In this document: positions 32,223 to 33,526 of the stretch, one piece after another | How positions within the stretch are numbered: the first letter of the stretch is position 1 | Layout: every line of letters starts with the position of its first letter | Source of the DNA: Janthinobacterium sp. | GTDB taxonomy: Bacteria; Pseudomonadota; Gammaproteobacteria; Burkholderiales; Burkholderiaceae_D | Length of the DNA: 33,526 nucleotides | Direction of reading: 5' to 3' | Assembly: GCA_025356595.1 (NCBI GenBank) | Contig: JANXSQ010000293.1 | Location: forward strand, 1-33,526 | Made by a program: the position numbers and the translations under genes | Notes under the pieces: model-generated | Databases searched by the model: none | What the model saw: the letters and a program-made list of their open reading frames with translations, nothing else | What the model was told of the DNA's origin: nothing

Positions 32223-32438
32223 ATGCGTGATGTCGCCAAAGAAGTGTATAAAAAAATGAAGGTGGGCAGCATGGCCTGGATCCGTCCGGTGGCCGCCAAG
32301 GGCGATACCCTGCCCTCGTTCCAGTCCGCCCACGACAGCGTCAAGCAACTGGAAGAAGAAGGCCTGATCACGATCGGCGAAGTGAAGCGCCAGGACGACG
32401 GCCTGATCGAAGCGATCCGCATCCAGCGCCTCGCCTGA
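32223..32438 (+). CDS. Conserved-looking 71-aa protein, possible winged-helix
   Basis: A 71-residue cytosolic protein that I do not recognise by name. It opens with a charged helix (RDVAKEVYKKMKVG, 2-15), then an aromatic/Pro segment (SMAWIRPVAAKGDTLPS), a helix ending in a Glu-rich run (SAHDSVKQLEEEGLI, 35-49) and a beta-rich tail (TIGEVKRQDDGLIEAIRIQRL). The helix followed by a two-strand wing resembles small winged-helix domains. ATG 32223 has AAGGA 7 nt upstream, a strong site, and the gene has its own promoter-like sequence and a downstream hairpin, so it is very likely real. Codon use matches its neighbours. Confidence 0.8.
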   Translation: MRDVAKEVYKKMKVGSMAWIRPVAAKGDTLPSFQSAHDSVKQLEEEGLITIGEVKRQDDGLIEAIRIQRLA

Positions 32439-32502
32439 AACCGGCCGGCGGCCGGGGTCGGCCCCGCGCCCCGGCGCGCGGCCCCGGATGCGCGCCGCCG
32501 CT

Positions 32503-32538
32503 GAGCATGGGCCGTCCGCGCGGACGGCGTCCATGCTC
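32503..32538. terminator. Long hairpin terminator between the 71-aa gene and phaM
   Basis: GAGCATGGGCCGTCCGC (32503-32519) pairs with the 19-nt arm 32520-32538 (ending CCATGCTC) with a 2-nt bulge. AAATTTTAAG follows on the plus strand. It lies between two facing stop codons and can serve both transcripts. Confidence 0.7.
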
Positions 32539-32543
32539 AAATT

Positions 32544-33212
32544 TTAAGCCTTGCCCGTCCGGACGGTCGTCTTCGGCCGCACCGGCGCGCGCTTGGCGGG
32601 CGCCTTGACGCTGGCGCTGTCGGCCTGCGGCGCGGCGGCCGGCTTGCCGGCGGCGACGAACTTGGCGGCCGCCTCGCTGGCCGCCGCGCCGGCGCCGGCG
32701 CCGACCTCCGGCGTCATCGCCGTGCTGACCGCCTGCTTGAACTGATCCTGTATCAAATTCCACCACGCGCCCGGATTGGGCGCCGCAGCCGCAGCCGCCG
32801 CCGTCTGGGGCGCAGCTTCGGCCGCCGGTGTCGGTGCCGCTGCCGCCGGCTGCTGGAAGAAGGCCGAGGCGAAGGGCACCGTTTCGGCCAGCGATTTCTC
32901 ATCCGCGCCCGGCTGCTTGACGGCGGCCGCGAAGGCGGCGCCCATCGATTTCAAGGTGACGATGGTGCCGCGCTGCACCTCCAGCGCCTGGATGCTGCCG
33001 CGCAGCATGCTCATGTTCAGGTTCAACCACGCCTCGACGGCCTTCAGGTCGTTGATCTTCTTGTCGAGTTCCTCGACCGACAGGGTCGGCGCGGTGATTC
33101 CCGGAATGCTCATGCCCGGCACGCTCATGCTGCCCCACAGGTTCTTGACGAAATCCAGGGTGTCCGTCATGACAGCGGCGCCTGGCAGCGCGGGCATTTT
33201 GGGTGTGGCCAT
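32544..33212 (-). CDS. phaM: PhaM family PHB granule regulatory protein
   Basis: A 222-residue protein of the PhaM family, which in Ralstonia eutropha activates PHB synthase PhaC1 and tethers granules to the nucleoid. The N-terminal half carries the family core LSVEELDKKINDLKAVEAWLNLNMSMLRGSIQALEVQRGTIVTLKSMG (about 44-91). A Pro/Ala-rich linker follows (about 118-145), then a short NPGAWWNLIQDQFKQAV segment. The C-terminus is histone H1-like, rich in Lys/Ala/Pro (KAPAKRAPVRPKTTVRTGK), fitting DNA binding. GGAG lies 8 nt before ATG (33212). It indicates that the organism makes polyhydroxybutyrate, although no pha synthesis gene is in the window. Confidence 0.92.
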   Translation of the reverse strand: MATPKMPALPGAAVMTDTLDFVKNLWGSMSVPGMSIPGITAPTLSVEELDKKINDLKAVEAWLNLNMSMLRGSIQALEVQRGTIVTLKSMGAAFAAAVKQPGADEKSLAETVPFASAFFQQPAAAAPTPAAEAAPQTAAAAAAAPNPGAWWNLIQDQFKQAVSTAMTPEVGAGAGAAASEAAAKFVAAGKPAAAPQADSASVKAPAKRAPVRPKTTVRTGKA

Positions 33213-33338
33213 GTTGATGTCTCCATTGGGAATGATGTGCCATTAGCGTAGCAGATAATAAGCCGTCCCCCGAAAATACTTGGCCTGTTTGATCTGGCGC
33301 AAACAGGCGGCGTGGGGCCGGGAGGGCCGCGAAGCAGT

Positions 33339-33351
33339 TACACTAGCGCCA
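33339..33351 (+). promoter_or_regulatory. -10 box TACACT placed for a leaderless transcript
   Basis: TACACT (33339-33344, 4 of 6) ends 6 bp before ATG 33351, and no Shine-Dalgarno precedes the ATG. This repeats the layout seen before the EEP and AEC genes. Confidence 0.4.
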
Positions 33352-33526
33352 TGACGACAGCCTCCTTCTTTTCGCCGCGCCGCCGCCGCAACCTCGCCTT
33401 GTGCGCGGCCACCATCGCCCTGCATTACCTGACGCTGGAGTGGTTGGGCTCGCGCGCCGGTCCGGCGCCGGCCGCGCCGCCGCCGGTGCCGGCGCAACTG
33501 CGCCTGGCCTTGCCGGCGGCCCCGGC
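33351..33526 (+). CDS. N-terminal end of an unidentified membrane-anchored protein (partial; possibly DUF3108)
   Basis: Fifty-eight codons are visible before the window ends. A basic start (SPRRRRN, residues 8-14) is followed by one hydrophobic segment (LALCAATIALHYLTLEWLG, 15-33) and then a Pro/Ala-rich stretch. This is the pattern of a single N-terminal membrane anchor with a periplasmic Pro-rich linker. In related bacteria DUF3108 proteins begin this way and can lie near phaM, but the domain itself is outside the window, so the name is only a suggestion. The gene is divergent from phaM. Confidence 0.65.
   Translation, partial: MTTASFFSPRRRRNLALCAATIALHYLTLEWLGSRAGPAPAAPPPVPAQLRLALPAAP

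Overview
The window looks like chromosomal DNA of a high-GC betaproteobacterium, most likely Oxalobacteraceae (Massilia/Duganella/Janthinobacterium type). This rests on the FmdB-like tail/DUF502/aspS/nudB order, a PhaM-family polyhydroxybutyrate granule protein, a MnmC with a reduced methyltransferase half, AspRS with the non-discriminating signature, and strongly GC-biased third codon positions throughout. It is dense, mostly core chromosome. I see no rRNA, tRNA, CRISPR, integrase or insertion sequence.

Layout. 1-2.6 kb: housekeeping operon (C-terminal end of a probable FmdB-family gene, DUF502 membrane protein, aspS) closed by an intrinsic terminator that lies directly against the start of nudB. 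3.3-7.0 kb: an M48 metallopeptidase carrying a pilin-like C-terminal domain, then an EEP-family hydrolase, cardiolipin synthase ClsB and Hsp15-like HslR in a tight run (the first two resemble the ybhP-clsB pair of E. coli). 7.2-14.7 kb: a fatty-acid beta-oxidation locus with TetR regulator, acyl-CoA dehydrogenase, FadN-type dehydrogenase/hydratase, hotdog thioesterase and thiolase, then, after a terminator, an enoyl-CoA isomerase-like protein. 14.7-20.5 kb: small transport and regulatory units: a periplasmic solute-binding protein, a TonB-dependent receptor with a long C-rich leader, a REC-AraC regulator, an HxlR regulator and a small secreted-repeat protein. 20.6-24.5 kb: a PhoD-type phosphatase behind a near-canonical Pho box, an AEC-type permease, and an osmC-like/paiB-like pair divergent from a MocR regulator. 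26.2-28.4 kb: tag and mnmC. 28.5-32.4 kb: DUF418 membrane protein, a soluble histidine kinase overlapping a REC-TPR protein, and a 71-aa protein. 32.5-33.5 kb: phaM and the start of an unidentified gene, possibly DUF3108.

Themes. Acyl-CoA oxidation, PHB granule control and phosphate scavenging fit a carbon-storing soil or water bacterium. The most unusual items are the peptidase-pilin fusion, the kinase/REC-TPR module, the reduced MnmC methyltransferase half, three genes whose -10 box lies 6-7 bp before the ATG (probable leaderless mRNAs), and several well-formed repeat or palindrome operators. All functional statements come from reading motifs by eye; no database search was run.
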